Shown: positions 1 through 8,110, numbered from the stretch's first letter. The stretch is DNA of 24,082 nucleotides from Microbacteriaceae bacterium (GCA_022701925.1 JAKONM010000209.1:1-24082), one strand, 5' to 3'. Notes: generated by a model not told the origin, from the sequence alone. Program-made: numbers and translations.

Positions 1-30
1 GCACCCCGCGATGCTCCCACCGCGGCCGGG

Positions 31-2928
31 TCAGGCGAGCAGGTCTCGGACGTCGTCGGCGGTCAGGGCCGCGGAGAAGGGCTCGCCGTCGTCGACCACC
101 GCGTCGAACAGGTGCTGCTTGCGCTGCTGCAGCGCCAGCACCTTCTCCTCGATCGTGCCCGCGGCGACCAGACGCCGCACGGTCACCGGCTTGTCCTGCC
201 CGATGCGGTGGGTGCGGTCGATCGCCTGGCGCTCCGCCTGCGGGTTCCACCAGGGGTCGAGCAGGTAGACCAGGTCGGCCTCGGTCAGGTTCAGACCGAA
301 TCCGCCGGCCTTCAGGCTGATCAGGAACACGGCCGCCGCGCCTGCGCGGAACTCGTCGATCACCGCGTCGCGGTCGCGGGTCGCCCCCTCCAGCAGGGTC
401 CACGGCACCCCCTCCCGCGTCAGCCGCTCGCCCACGATGCGCAGGTAGGAGGGGAACTGGCTGAACACCAGCGCGCGCCGCCCCTCCGCCACCGCCTCGC
501 CCAGCTCGTCCGCGAGCAGGTCGAGCTTCGCCGAGCGGACGCCGCCGTGCTCCTCCCCGATCAGCGCGGCGTCCAGCGCCAGCAGCCGCAGCAGGGTCAG
601 CGAGCGCAGCACGATGAAGCGGTTGCGTTCCATGTCGGGCAGCAGCCCGAACAGCTTGCGGCGCTCGCGCTGCAGCATCACGTCGTACAGGGCGCGGTGG
701 TCCGCGGTCAGCTCGACGGCCAGCACCTGCTGCTCCACCGGCGGCAGCTCGGGCGCGACCTGCGCCTTCGTGCGCCGCAGCACGAACGGCCGCATGCGGG
801 CGCGCAGGCGCTCCAGCCGCTCGGCGCGGTGCTGCGCATTCGCCTCCGGGGCGTTCCCCGCGCCCGCCCCGTCGGTGTAGCCGGCGCGCAGGCCCTCGAT
901 GGGCCGCAGGTACTCCTCCCGGAACCGCCGAACGGAGGGGAACAGGCCGGGCGCGGTCAGCGCCAGCAGCGCGTGCAGCTCGGTCAGCGAGTTCTCCAGG
1001 GGCGTGCCGGTGATCGCGACCGTGCGGAGCCCCAGGTCGCGCGCGGCGCGGTGCGTCACGGCGCCGGCGTTCTTCACCGCCTGCGCCTCGTCCAGCAGGA
1101 GGGCCGCGAACCCGTCGGCGCGGGCGATCGCACGGAACGCGGCGGCGTCGAGGCGCAGCCGCGGATAGGTCGTGACCACCAGGTCCGCCTCCCGCACCGA
1201 CTCGGCGAGGGCCGGGTCCGCATCGCGCACCAGCAGCACCCGCAGGTCCGGGGTGAACCGCGCGGCCTCGGCGACCCAGTTCGAGGCGACGCTGACCGGC
1301 GCCGCCACCAGGAACGGGCGCCGCTCCCCCGCCCGCACCGCGTGCTGCACCAGCGCCAGGCACTGCAACGTCTTGCCGAGCCCCATGTCGTCGGCCAGCA
1401 CGCCGCCCAGACCGTGCTCCGCGAGGAAGACCAGCCACTCGAAGCCCTGCTGCTGGTACGGCCGCAGGGTGGCGGTCAGCCCGGTCGGCGGAGGGACCGA
1501 CCGCGGAGGGACGGCGATCGCGTCGCGCAGGCGGCGCCAGGCGACCGCCTCGTCCGTCGAGTCGGCCACGTCCTCGAAGTCCACCCACTGCGGGGCGCGC
1601 ACGGCGGGGACCACGAAGCCGGAGGCCCACTCGGGGATCTCGGCGGCCTCCTCCACCAGCTCGACCAGCGCGCGCAGCCGCGGGTGCGCCAGCGACAGGA
1701 AGGTGCCGTCGACCAGCTTCAGCCGCTTGCGCCCGGCCGCGATGTGCTGGAACAGCGGCCCGAAGGGGATGTCGCGGCCGTCGACGACGACCGTGACGCC
1801 CAGGTCGAACCAGTCGGTCCGCTCGGTCGGCGCGACCTTCACCTCGATCGCCGGCTCGCCCGTGAGCACGACCGGCGCGGCGCCCAGCCGCTCGACGACC
1901 GCCTCCCGGCCCGCCTCGAGCACCGGCAGCACGTCGGCCGCCAGGTCCAGCGCCTCCTCCGCCGTCAGGGTGCGCGGCCCGGGCAGCCCGCGTGCCGGCC
2001 ACCAGCCCTCCGGCAGCCCCTCGGGCGCCGGCACCTGCGGCGGAGCCGCACCGCCCAGGCGGTCCCACCGCCAGGTCAGCACCGCGGTGCCGGAGTCCGC
2101 GGTGCTGACGGTCAGCACGAGCCGCGGCGGCAGCCGGCGAGGGATCGGCACGGACCCGTCGCTGCTGCCGACCGCGAACCGCTCCTGCAGGGCGGGCAGC
2201 CAGCGCTGCTGCAGCTCGTCCGCCGCCTCCTGCGGCACGACCAGGGCGTCGCGCCGCAGCAGCACGGGGTCGATCGCGCCCGGCGCCAGCACCACGTGGG
2301 CCGGGGAGCCGACCGTCGCCCAGACGCCGTGCCCGCCCACCGGGTGCGCGGAGGCCGCGTCGACCGGCTCGCCGTCCACCGTGAGACGCGGCGCGACCCG
2401 CACGCCGTCCGGCTCGCGCACCGCGTCGAGCCGCAGCTCGGCGGCCGCTCCCAGCCGCGCGCTGCCGCCGCCCGGCGTCGTCAGCGGCACGCCCAGCGCC
2501 TCGCCCTGGGCGAGCAGCTGCCAGAGCAGCGGGTTCGGGGCGTCGTCCAGGAACAGCCAGTCGGGGTCCTGGCCGGCGGTCGCGGGCACGGCGGCGCGGA
2601 ACAGGGCGCCCAGCTCGCACGCCCAGCGGTGCTGCACGGGGTCGAGCCCCAGGCGGCCCTGCACGTGCGGCAGCGACTGCCAGGTGAGCGCGCCCCGCGC
2701 CCAGCCCTTCTGCGTGCGCGTGACCGGCCGCAGCCCCAGGCGCAGGTCGTGCACCGCGTCGCCGTCGGCGGCCCTCGTGGTCGGCCCGTTCCACCGGTGC
2801 GCGGTGCGGGGCAGCAGCTCGCGGGCCTGCACCTGCAGCGCCAGCGGGGTGCTCTGCGGCGCCTCCGCCGGTGCGGAGGGGGCGAGCAGCCCGTGCAGCG
2901 CGTCGCGCCACCCCTCCCCGCCGCTCAT
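31..2928 (-). CDS. SNF2-family DEAD/DEAH-box helicase (DUF3670-type N-terminus)
   Basis: This 965-residue protein is an SNF2/Rad54-type ATPase that should translocate on double-stranded DNA and remodel protein-DNA complexes in the cytoplasm. About 480 N-terminal residues form the bacterial SNF2-associated region (DUF3670 type). The ATPase lobes follow: Walker A DDMGLGKT at about 513-520, DEAQ box at 613-616, TGTPLENS motif III at 640-647, and a C-terminal helicase domain ending in RTHRIGQ at about 905-911, all intact. There is no Cys-rich SWIM finger of the kind some bacterial SNF2 proteins carry. The ATG at 2928 is chosen because 80 in-frame residues upstream are low-complexity and overlap intergenic DNA; the ribosome site there is weak (GTGGCGGG). 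The gene lies 163 nt downstream of a nuclease-like gene on the same strand. The family call is firm; the cellular role is unknown. Confidence 0.93.
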   Translation of the reverse strand: MSGGEGWRDALHGLLAPSAPAEAPQSTPLALQVQARELLPRTAHRWNGPTTRAADGDAVHDLRLGLRPVTRTQKGWARGALTWQSLPHVQGRLGLDPVQHRWACELGALFRAAVPATAGQDPDWLFLDDAPNPLLWQLLAQGEALGVPLTTPGGGSARLGAAAELRLDAVREPDGVRVAPRLTVDGEPVDAASAHPVGGHGVWATVGSPAHVVLAPGAIDPVLLRRDALVVPQEAADELQQRWLPALQERFAVGSSDGSVPIPRRLPPRLVLTVSTADSGTAVLTWRWDRLGGAAPPQVPAPEGLPEGWWPARGLPGPRTLTAEEALDLAADVLPVLEAGREAVVERLGAAPVVLTGEPAIEVKVAPTERTDWFDLGVTVVVDGRDIPFGPLFQHIAAGRKRLKLVDGTFLSLAHPRLRALVELVEEAAEIPEWASGFVVPAVRAPQWVDFEDVADSTDEAVAWRRLRDAIAVPPRSVPPPTGLTATLRPYQQQGFEWLVFLAEHGLGGVLADDMGLGKTLQCLALVQHAVRAGERRPFLVAAPVSVASNWVAEAARFTPDLRVLLVRDADPALAESVREADLVVTTYPRLRLDAAAFRAIARADGFAALLLDEAQAVKNAGAVTHRAARDLGLRTVAITGTPLENSLTELHALLALTAPGLFPSVRRFREEYLRPIEGLRAGYTDGAGAGNAPEANAQHRAERLERLRARMRPFVLRRTKAQVAPELPPVEQQVLAVELTADHRALYDVMLQRERRKLFGLLPDMERNRFIVLRSLTLLRLLALDAALIGEEHGGVRSAKLDLLADELGEAVAEGRRALVFSQFPSYLRIVGERLTREGVPWTLLEGATRDRDAVIDEFRAGAAAVFLISLKAGGFGLNLTEADLVYLLDPWWNPQAERQAIDRTHRIGQDKPVTVRRLVAAGTIEEKVLALQQRKQHLFDAVVDDGEPFSAALTADDVRDLLA

Positions 2929-3030
2929 CCCGCCACGCTCGCACACGGCACCGACCGCGCAGCACCTCAGCACGCGCAGGGGGAGGCGCAGCGTGGAGGA
3001 CCACGACCCGAACCCTCCTGGCCGACTCCG

Positions 3031-3052
3031 GGTCGCGGTTCCCGACGCGACC
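3031..3052. terminator. Weak hairpin in the 163-nt gap between the nuclease-like and SNF2 genes
   Basis: GGTCGCG (3031-3037) pairs with CGCGACC (3046-3052) around an 8-nt loop. It lies about 40 nt after the stop of the upstream minus-strand gene. It could end that transcript in part, but there is no T-run. Nothing else in 2929-3091 reads as a gene; the SNF2 promoter, if separate, must be here but is not recognisable. Confidence 0.25.
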
Positions 3053-3091
3053 ACCTCGGCCGAGCGTCGAGATCTGCGACCCGGATCCCGC

Positions 3092-3910
3092 TCAGCGCAG
3101 GTAGGCGTCGACGAAGAGGTCGCCGCGGATCTCGCGGAAGCGGTCGAGCAGCCGCTCCACCAGCGCATTGGAGATCGACGGCGCCGTCAGGTCGAACGGC
3201 CCGATCGGCGGCAGCGGGTCGAGCCGCACGCGCACGACCTCCCAGCCGGTGCGGCGGATCAGCCGGTCCTTGCGCTCGTCGACGGCCTCCCGCTTGCCGG
3301 AGTGCTCGAGCCCGTACCGCCCGACCGTGTCGAGCTCGACGGCGATGCGCAGGTCGGCCAGCAGCAGGTCGGGCCACGCCTCCAGGTGGTCGAAGAACGG
3401 CTCGCGCAGCCGGATCGCGTTCGGCGCCCGGTCCCACTCGAGCCGCTTCGCGAGGCGCTGCTCGAGCGCCGGCTCCGCTGCTGAGGCGGGCTTCGGGGCG
3501 CAGACGGACGTGAACGCCTCGCCGGGAGGCAGGTCGGGCGTCTTCGCGCACAGCGGCTTGGCGACGCGCTTCGGCGCCGGAGCCCCGGTGCCGACCGGCC
3601 GGTCCAGCGCCGCCTCGGAGCACCTCGGGCACCAGGTCGACTTCCGCCGCCGCCCGCCGCCCGGCCGCATGCGCTGCTCCTCCGGCGTCGCGATGAAGCG
3701 GTGCCCGGTGTCGCACTGCCACAGCAGCCACACGTCGGCCGACAGCGGCACCTGGCTGAGGGCGATGCCGCGGTTGAGGTCCGGGTGGTACTGCCGCACC
3801 AGCACCGGGTAGCGGCCCCACTGCTCGCGGTACGCGCCCCGCTCGTAGGGCGTGGCGCGGCCCGTGGAGGCGCGTCGGCGCTCCCACCACGCGTCGACGG
3901 GTTCGGGCAC
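3092..3910 (-). CDS. Zinc-ribbon (DUF4379-like) protein with Vsr/DUF559-like nuclease domain
   Basis: This 272-residue protein has two recognisable parts. Residues about 35-100 carry a YHPDLN motif, then WQCDTGH and WCPRCS, giving Cys66, His70, Cys94 and Cys97; this layout resembles the 'probable zinc-ribbon' DUF4379 module. After a Pro/Ala-rich linker, residues about 150-272 resemble the PD-(D/E)XK folds of DUF559/Vsr proteins: WPDLLLADLRIAVELD (Asp181, Glu192, Asp194), then DERKDRLIRRTGWEVVRVR. The usual E-x-K lysine is replaced by Asp, so catalysis is uncertain. The GTG at 3910 is chosen because it precedes VPEPVDAWW, where the recognisable protein begins, with GGCGGAGG some 12 nt upstream; the next Met would cut the zinc ribbon. 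It is divergent from the glycosyltransferase gene and upstream of the SNF2 helicase. The domains are read from pattern; the function is inferred. Confidence 0.78.
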   Translation of the reverse strand: MPEPVDAWWERRRASTGRATPYERGAYREQWGRYPVLVRQYHPDLNRGIALSQVPLSADVWLLWQCDTGHRFIATPEEQRMRPGGGRRRKSTWCPRCSEAALDRPVGTGAPAPKRVAKPLCAKTPDLPPGEAFTSVCAPKPASAAEPALEQRLAKRLEWDRAPNAIRLREPFFDHLEAWPDLLLADLRIAVELDTVGRYGLEHSGKREAVDERKDRLIRRTGWEVVRVRLDPLPPIGPFDLTAPSISNALVERLLDRFREIRGDLFVDAYLR

Positions 3911-4018
3911 GCGCGGACGGTACCTCCGCCCTCCGTCAGCCGCCGCGGGCACGGAGGCGCCGTGCGCCCGGCGCGCCGCGTGCGCGATCCGCCCGGCGCA
4001 GGGACCATCTGGCAGGTG

Positions 4019-5575
4019 ATGCGCGCCTCGTCGACCCTGCCCGGGTCCGCGCCGCGCCCCGCTGCCGCGCCACCGGCTCCGGCGTGGCTGCGCCGCGACC
4101 TGCTGATCCTGCTCGTGATCGGCCTGCTCGCCTTCGCCGTCCGCCTGCAGATGGCGGTGCGGGGCGGCGGCCTGCTGGGCGTCGGCGCCTACGACGACGG
4201 CGTGCACTACGCCGCCGCGTCCTCGCTGATCCACGGCCGCCTGCCCTACCGCGACTTCCTGTTCCTGCAGCCGCCCGCGATGGTGCTGGCCGCCTCCCCC
4301 TTCGCGGAGCTCGGCCGACTGCTCGGCGACCCGACGGGCCTGCGCGCGTTCCGCATCGCCTTCCAGCTGGTCGGCGCCCTGAACGCCGTGCTGGTCGCCG
4401 CGGTGCTGCGCCGCTGGGGCCTGCCGGCCGCGGTCGTCGGCGGGGTCTCGTACGCCGTCTTCTTCCCCGCCGTCTACGACGAGCGCACCGCGCTGCTCGA
4501 GCCGGCGGGCACCGCGGGCCTGCTGCTCGCGCTGCTGCTGACCGGCCGGGGGCGGCGGGCGAGCGGCCGCGCGATGCTGCTCGCGGGGGCCGCGCTGGGC
4601 GTCGCCTGCGGCTTCAAGATCTGGTACGTGGTGCCCGCCCTGGTGGTGGTGGCCTTCGCCCGCGGCGGTCGGCTCCGGGTGCTGCTGGGCCTGGTGGTCG
4701 CCGGCGCCGTCGTCTACCTGCCGTTCTTCGCGGCGTCACCGGTGCGCATGTGGCAGCAGGTCGTGCTGGCGCAGGTGGGACGCTCGCGCAACGAGGAGTA
4801 CGGCGACTTCTTCCCCCGTGCCCGCGTGCTGCTGGGGGTGGAGGGCATCCACCTGGACGCGCCCGTCGCCGGCGTCGGCGCGGAGCTGCTGACGGTGGTC
4901 GCGCTCGTGCTGCTGGGCATCGCTGCGGCGGTCGCGCTGACCACCCCGGGTGCGCGCGTGCTGGTCGCGCTGCTGGTCGCGACGGGCGCCGTGGTCGCCT
5001 CCTCCCCCTCCTTCTTCGCCCACTACGCAGCGCTGACCGCGCCGGTGCTGTGCCTGCTGACCGGCCTGACGGTCGGCCGGCTGCTGCACCGGGTGCGGGC
5101 GAGGGGGCTGCAGGTCGCCGCGGTCGTGGTCGTGCTGGTCGCCGTGGTCGCGCTGAACGTGCGCCACGACCTGGACCGCGTGGACGTGCGGCCGCCCGGC
5201 GCCGCGCTGCAGGCCGCCGCGGCGCGCATCCCCGGCTGCATCGCCTCCGACGACCCCACGCTGCTGGCGGTGATGGACGTGCTGAGCCGCGACCTGGGCC
5301 GCGGCTGCCCGCTGCGGCCCGACATCGGCGGCTACAGCTTCGGGCCCGACCGGCAGGTCGGCCTCGACGGCGAGCCGGTGTCGCGGCGCACCAACACCGC
5401 GTTCCAGCGGTCGACGACGCAGTACCTGCTGGGCGCCGACGCCTTCATCCGGTGGCGCGGGAACACCGCGCTGAACGCCGACTCGCTGGCACGGCTGAGG
5501 CAGCAGCCGGTGCTGGCGCAGTTCGGCACCTGGACGATCCGGGAGGGGCTGGGGACGAGCTCGCCGGGGCGCTGA
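4019..5575 (+). CDS. GT-C-type integral membrane glycosyltransferase (GT39/ArnT-like)
   Basis: A 518-residue membrane protein of the GT-C type, which uses polyprenyl-phosphate sugars to glycosylate lipids, polymers or proteins on the outer face of the membrane. The first membrane helix is at about 27-45. It is followed by an acidic pair, YDDGVHY (Asp59, Asp60), and then GRLPYRDFLFLQPP; this is the usual position of the catalytic Asp and first outer loop in GT39/ArnT-like enzymes. Roughly ten hydrophobic segments follow up to about residue 385, then a soluble C-terminal domain with CIASDDPTLL. The ATG at 4019 is immediately preceded by an in-frame GTG and has only a weak AGGGA about 14 nt upstream, so the start is uncertain by a codon or more. 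It is divergent from the zinc-ribbon nuclease gene over a 108-nt gap with no clear motif. The acceptor is unknown. Confidence 0.85.
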   Translation: MRASSTLPGSAPRPAAAPPAPAWLRRDLLILLVIGLLAFAVRLQMAVRGGGLLGVGAYDDGVHYAAASSLIHGRLPYRDFLFLQPPAMVLAASPFAELGRLLGDPTGLRAFRIAFQLVGALNAVLVAAVLRRWGLPAAVVGGVSYAVFFPAVYDERTALLEPAGTAGLLLALLLTGRGRRASGRAMLLAGAALGVACGFKIWYVVPALVVVAFARGGRLRVLLGLVVAGAVVYLPFFAASPVRMWQQVVLAQVGRSRNEEYGDFFPRARVLLGVEGIHLDAPVAGVGAELLTVVALVLLGIAAAVALTTPGARVLVALLVATGAVVASSPSFFAHYAALTAPVLCLLTGLTVGRLLHRVRARGLQVAAVVVVLVAVVALNVRHDLDRVDVRPPGAALQAAAARIPGCIASDDPTLLAVMDVLSRDLGRGCPLRPDIGGYSFGPDRQVGLDGEPVSRRTNTAFQRSTTQYLLGADAFIRWRGNTALNADSLARLRQQPVLAQFGTWTIREGLGTSSPGR

Positions 5576-5650
5576 CGCCCCTCCGGAGCCGGACTCGGAC
5601 GCCGTGCCGAATGGTGCGGAAGATGAGCGATCTCCCGCGCCGTGCGCCCC

Positions 5651-5690
5651 TCGACGTGCACGCGGTGCGGTCGTACGGTCGTCGCGACCG
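5651..5690 (+). promoter_or_regulatory. Candidate promoter with overlapping palindrome for the small zinc-ribbon gene
   Basis: TCGACG (5651-5656) and TACGGT (5674-5679) are 17 nt apart, a plausible sigma-70-type promoter 40-70 nt before the ATG at 5721. A palindrome, CGGTCG-TCG-CGACCG (5676-5690), overlaps the -10 and would suit a repressor. Outer CGGTGC (5663-5668) and GCACCG (5694-5699) extend the symmetry. The rest of 5576-5720 shows nothing more. Confidence 0.35.
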
Positions 5691-5720
5691 CGAGCACCGT
5701 CCCCCGTCGAGGAGCCCCTG

Positions 5721-5930
5721 ATGACGCTGCACCCGTCCGACACCGTCGTCGACCGCGCCGAGCGCGTGAAGCACAGCATCGCGGGAGCCGGTGATCCCCG
5801 GGCGGTGCAGGTGGCCATCGACGGGCTCTGCCCGACCGACGGCTGCGGCACCCGGGTCGTCGCCGAGATCCACGCGGACACGACCCGCGTCACCTGCCCG
5901 TCCTGCGGCGGCGTGTTCGCCGTCGCCTGA
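5721..5930 (+). CDS. Small zinc-ribbon protein, 69 residues, unknown function
   Basis: A 69-residue protein whose C-terminal half has four cysteines in a zinc-ribbon arrangement: Cys37 and Cys42 (LCPTDGCG), then Cys59 and Cys62 (VTCPSCGG). The two knuckles are 16 residues apart. The N-terminal 30 residues are charged and look helical. The start is well supported: GAGGAG lies 6-7 nt before the ATG at 5721, while the in-frame extension upstream is Arg/Pro-rich. It lies 145 nt after the glycosyltransferase gene with its own candidate promoter, so it is probably a separate unit. A four-Cys ribbon this small could bind nucleic acid or a protein partner; I do not recognise a named family. Confidence 0.72.
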   Translation: MTLHPSDTVVDRAERVKHSIAGAGDPRAVQVAIDGLCPTDGCGTRVVAEIHADTTRVTCPSCGGVFAVA

Positions 5931-5932
5931 CA

Positions 5933-5966
5933 GGAGGGGGCCCGGCAACGGCGCCGAGCCCCCTCC
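5933..5966. terminator. Hairpin between convergent zinc-ribbon and catalase genes
   Basis: GGAGGGGGC (5933-5941) pairs perfectly with GCCCCCTCC (5958-5966). Inside, CGGC (5943-5946) can pair with GCCG (5953-5956). The hairpin fills the 44-nt gap between two stop codons facing each other, so it probably ends transcription from both sides. There is no T-tract, as is common in high-GC actinobacteria. Confidence 0.6.
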
Positions 5967-5974
5967 GTGCAGCG

Positions 5975-7522
5975 CTACTTCCCCGCGGGCACCGCGACGT
6001 GGTCCTGCGCCCAGTCGCCGACGGCCGGCGTGGGCTCGGACAGCTGCTCGCCCGGCTCGTCGACCTTCTTGATCGGGGGCAGGCCGGCCTCGACCTGTGC
6101 GCCCAGCCACGCGTCGACGTGCTTCCAGTACTGCACCGCGCGGTCGCGGATCTCCGGGTTCGTCACCTGCGCGACGTGCCCGATGACGTTCAGCGCCAGC
6201 CGATCGCGCTGCTCCTGGTCCATGACCTTGTTCACCAGGTCGTTCGCCTGCCCGAAGTCGTCGTCCTCGGCGTGCAGGGTGACGGCGGAGCGCACCAGCT
6301 CGCCGTCCGACCGCCAGCCGCCGGCGTCGGCCGCGCGAGCCGGGTCGGCGTGCGGGCCGCCGAAGCTGTTCGGCGCGTAGACGGGCTTCGAGGCGGGCGG
6401 GAAGGAGTAGTTCATCGCGCCCTCCTTGGAGTAGGAGTGCACCTCCGACTGCGGCGCGTTCACCGGCAGCTGCTGGTAGTTCGTGCCGACGCGGTAGCGG
6501 TGCGCGTCCGCGTAGCTGAAGATGCGGGCCTGCAGCATCTTGTCGGGGCTCGCGTCGATGCCGGGCACGAAGTTCGACGGCGCGAACGCGACCTGCTCGA
6601 TCTGCGCGAAGTAGTTCTCCGGGTTCGTGTCGAGCGTCAGCCTCCCGACCTCGATCTCCGGGTAGTCCTCGTGCGGCCAGACCTTGGTCAGGTCGAACGG
6701 GTTGAACCGGTAGGTCTTCGCGTCCTCGTACGGCATCACCTGCACCTTCAGGGTCCAGGTCGGGAAGTCGCCGCGCTCGATGGCCGCGTACAGGTCGCGG
6801 ATGTGCAGATCGGCGTCCTGACCGGCGATCTGGTCGGCCTGGTCCTGGGTGAGGACGTCGTGGCCCTGGTCCGTGTGGAAGTGGTACTTCACCCAGAACC
6901 GCTCGCCGTCGGCGTTGATCCACTGGTAGGTGTGCGAGCCGTAGCCGTTCATGTGCCGCCACGACGACGGGATGCCGCGGTCGCCCATCAGCCAGGTGAC
7001 CTGGTGGGCGCTCTCCGGCGAGAGCGTCCAGAAGTCCCACTGCATCGTGTTGTCGCGCAGGTGGCTGCCCGGCAGGCGCTTCTGCGAGCGGATGAAGTCG
7101 GGGAACTTGATGCCGTCCTTGATGAAGAAGACGGGGGTGTTGTTGCCGACCAGGTCGTAGTTGCCCTCGGACGTGTAGAACTTGATCGCGAAGCCGCGGG
7201 GGTCGCGCCACGTGTCGGGGCTGCCCTGCTCGCCCGCGACGGACGAGAAGCGGATGACCAGCTTCGTGTCGACGCCCGGCTGGAACAGCGCGGCGCGGGT
7301 GTAGTGCGACACGTCACCGGTGGTCTCGAAGTGGCCGAAGGCGCCGCCGCCCTTCGCGTGCACGACGCGCTCCGGCACCCGCTCGCGGTTGAACTGGGCG
7401 AGCTTCTCGATCAGGTAGTGGTCGGTCAGCACGATCGAGCCGTCGTTGCCGACGCTCTGGCTGTGCTGGTCGCTCGCGACCGGCTGGCCGCTGTTGGTCG
7501 TGGTGAAGGTGTCGTCGGTCAT
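5975..7522 (-). CDS. katA: Monofunctional heme catalase
   Basis: This 515-residue protein breaks down hydrogen peroxide to water and oxygen in the cytoplasm. It is a small-subunit heme catalase of normal length. Catalytic His55 lies in VVHAKGGGAFGHFE, the distal Asn128 in VGNNTPVFF, and the proximal heme ligand Tyr337 in RIFSYADAHRYR, with Arg333 four residues before it. The ATG at 7522 has AAGGAG about 6 nt upstream. The start overlaps the stop of the preceding Fur-type gene by ATGA (7519-7522), so the two are translated from one message and probably coupled. The gene is likely repressed by that Fur protein and released by peroxide, as in known actinobacterial CatR/FurA-catalase pairs; this regulation is inferred. 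A hairpin at 5933-5966 lies just after its stop. Confidence 0.97.
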   Translation of the reverse strand: MTDDTFTTTNSGQPVASDQHSQSVGNDGSIVLTDHYLIEKLAQFNRERVPERVVHAKGGGAFGHFETTGDVSHYTRAALFQPGVDTKLVIRFSSVAGEQGSPDTWRDPRGFAIKFYTSEGNYDLVGNNTPVFFIKDGIKFPDFIRSQKRLPGSHLRDNTMQWDFWTLSPESAHQVTWLMGDRGIPSSWRHMNGYGSHTYQWINADGERFWVKYHFHTDQGHDVLTQDQADQIAGQDADLHIRDLYAAIERGDFPTWTLKVQVMPYEDAKTYRFNPFDLTKVWPHEDYPEIEVGRLTLDTNPENYFAQIEQVAFAPSNFVPGIDASPDKMLQARIFSYADAHRYRVGTNYQQLPVNAPQSEVHSYSKEGAMNYSFPPASKPVYAPNSFGGPHADPARAADAGGWRSDGELVRSAVTLHAEDDDFGQANDLVNKVMDQEQRDRLALNVIGHVAQVTNPEIRDRAVQYWKHVDAWLGAQVEAGLPPIKKVDEPGEQLSEPTPAVGDWAQDHVAVPAGK

Positions 7523-7971
7523 GCCGCTCCTTCTTCTCGAGGGGGCTGCGCGGCCGCTCGAGCCGCGCAGTCGGGGCAGACGCCCCAGAACGTGATCTCC
7601 GCCGTGGCGACGGAGAAGCCGTGGGTCTCGACCGGATGCAGGCAGGGCGCCTCGCCGGACGCGCAGTCGACGTCGACCACCGCGCTGCAGGCGGTGCACA
7701 CCAGGTGGTGGTGGTCGTCGTCCACGCGCACCTCGTACCGCGCGGGGCCGCCCGCGGGCTCGATGCGCCGCAGCACCCCGCGGTCGGTCAGAACCTGCAG
7801 CGACAGGTAGACGGCCTGCAGGGTCATCGCGGCGCCCACCAGGGACAGCCGCTCGTGCAGCTGGTCGGCGGTCGAGTGGGGGTGCTGCTGCAGCACCGCG
7901 AGCGCTGCAGCGCGGCCCTTCGTGACCTTGAGACCGGCGGCCCGCAGGGTCGTCTCGGGCGCCGGGTGCAT
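7519..7971 (-). CDS. Fur-family regulator (CatR/FurA/PerR-like)
   Basis: A 150-residue Fur-family metal-dependent repressor. The winged helix lies in the first 80 residues, with the recognition helix around TLQAVYLSLQVLTDRGVLRRI at about 50-70. The regulatory metal motif DDDHHHLVCTAC follows at 84-95. Two CxxC pairs, Cys92/Cys95 and Cys132/Cys135 (FWGVCPDC), are the structural zinc site typical of the family. It overlaps katA by ATGA and must be co-transcribed with it, so a peroxide sensor of the CatR/FurA/PerR type is the natural reading; the sequence alone does not rule out iron or zinc sensing. The ATG at 7971 lacks a good ribosome site. Two palindromes lie within 35 nt upstream, and the message may be nearly leaderless. 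Confidence 0.93.
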   Translation of the reverse strand: MHPAPETTLRAAGLKVTKGRAAALAVLQQHPHSTADQLHERLSLVGAAMTLQAVYLSLQVLTDRGVLRRIEPAGGPARYEVRVDDDHHHLVCTACSAVVDVDCASGEAPCLHPVETHGFSVATAEITFWGVCPDCAARAAAQPPREEGAA

Positions 7972-7980
7972 CCCGTCCAG

Positions 7981-8005
7981 TCTGCGCAGACTTGATCAGG
8001 TCAAG
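7981..8005 (-). promoter_or_regulatory. Candidate Fur-type operator/promoter of the fur-katA operon
   Basis: Two palindromes lie 10-34 nt before the fur start. TCTGCGCAGA (7981-7990) is a perfect 10-bp palindrome. CTTGA-TCAGG-TCAAG (7991-8005) is an inverted repeat with a 5-nt spacer. On the minus strand the second also contains TTGACC (8004-7999), a good -35 sequence. The matching -10, about 17 nt on (ACTGGA), is poor and lies only about 4 nt from the ATG. Binding by the adjacent Fur protein would block the operon; this is inferred. Confidence 0.5.
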
Positions 8006-8053
8006 AAATCGAGCGGACTGCCGGGCGTGTTCCTCGGACCTCGAGCAGAGAGG

Positions 8054-8100
8054 CGGACGGCACCCGGCGCGCGGACGGGACGCGGGCGGGGAGCCGTCCG
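8054..8100 (-). terminator. Hairpin after the TspO-like gene
   Basis: CGGACGGC (8054-8061) pairs with GCCGTCCG (8093-8100); after one mismatch, CCC (8063-8065) pairs with GGG (8089-8091). It lies 11 nt beyond the TspO-like stop on the minus strand and before the fur promoter, so it could separate the two units. The large loop and lack of a T-run limit confidence. Confidence 0.4.
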
Positions 8101-8110
8101 GGATCGACGG

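Noticed and set aside
112..3513. 1133-codon open frame on the plus strand opposite the SNF2 gene
   Set aside because: It is a GC-driven shadow: Arg/Gln/Pro-rich, no domain, and antisense to a well-conserved helicase.
4084..5721. 545-codon plus-strand frame overlapping the membrane glycosyltransferase
   Set aside because: Almost only Arg, Gly, Ala and Pro; the other frame encodes a clear GT-C membrane protein.
5445..7211. 588-codon minus-strand frame across the catalase gene
   Set aside because: Out of frame with katA, Arg/Pro-rich and runs through the terminator region.
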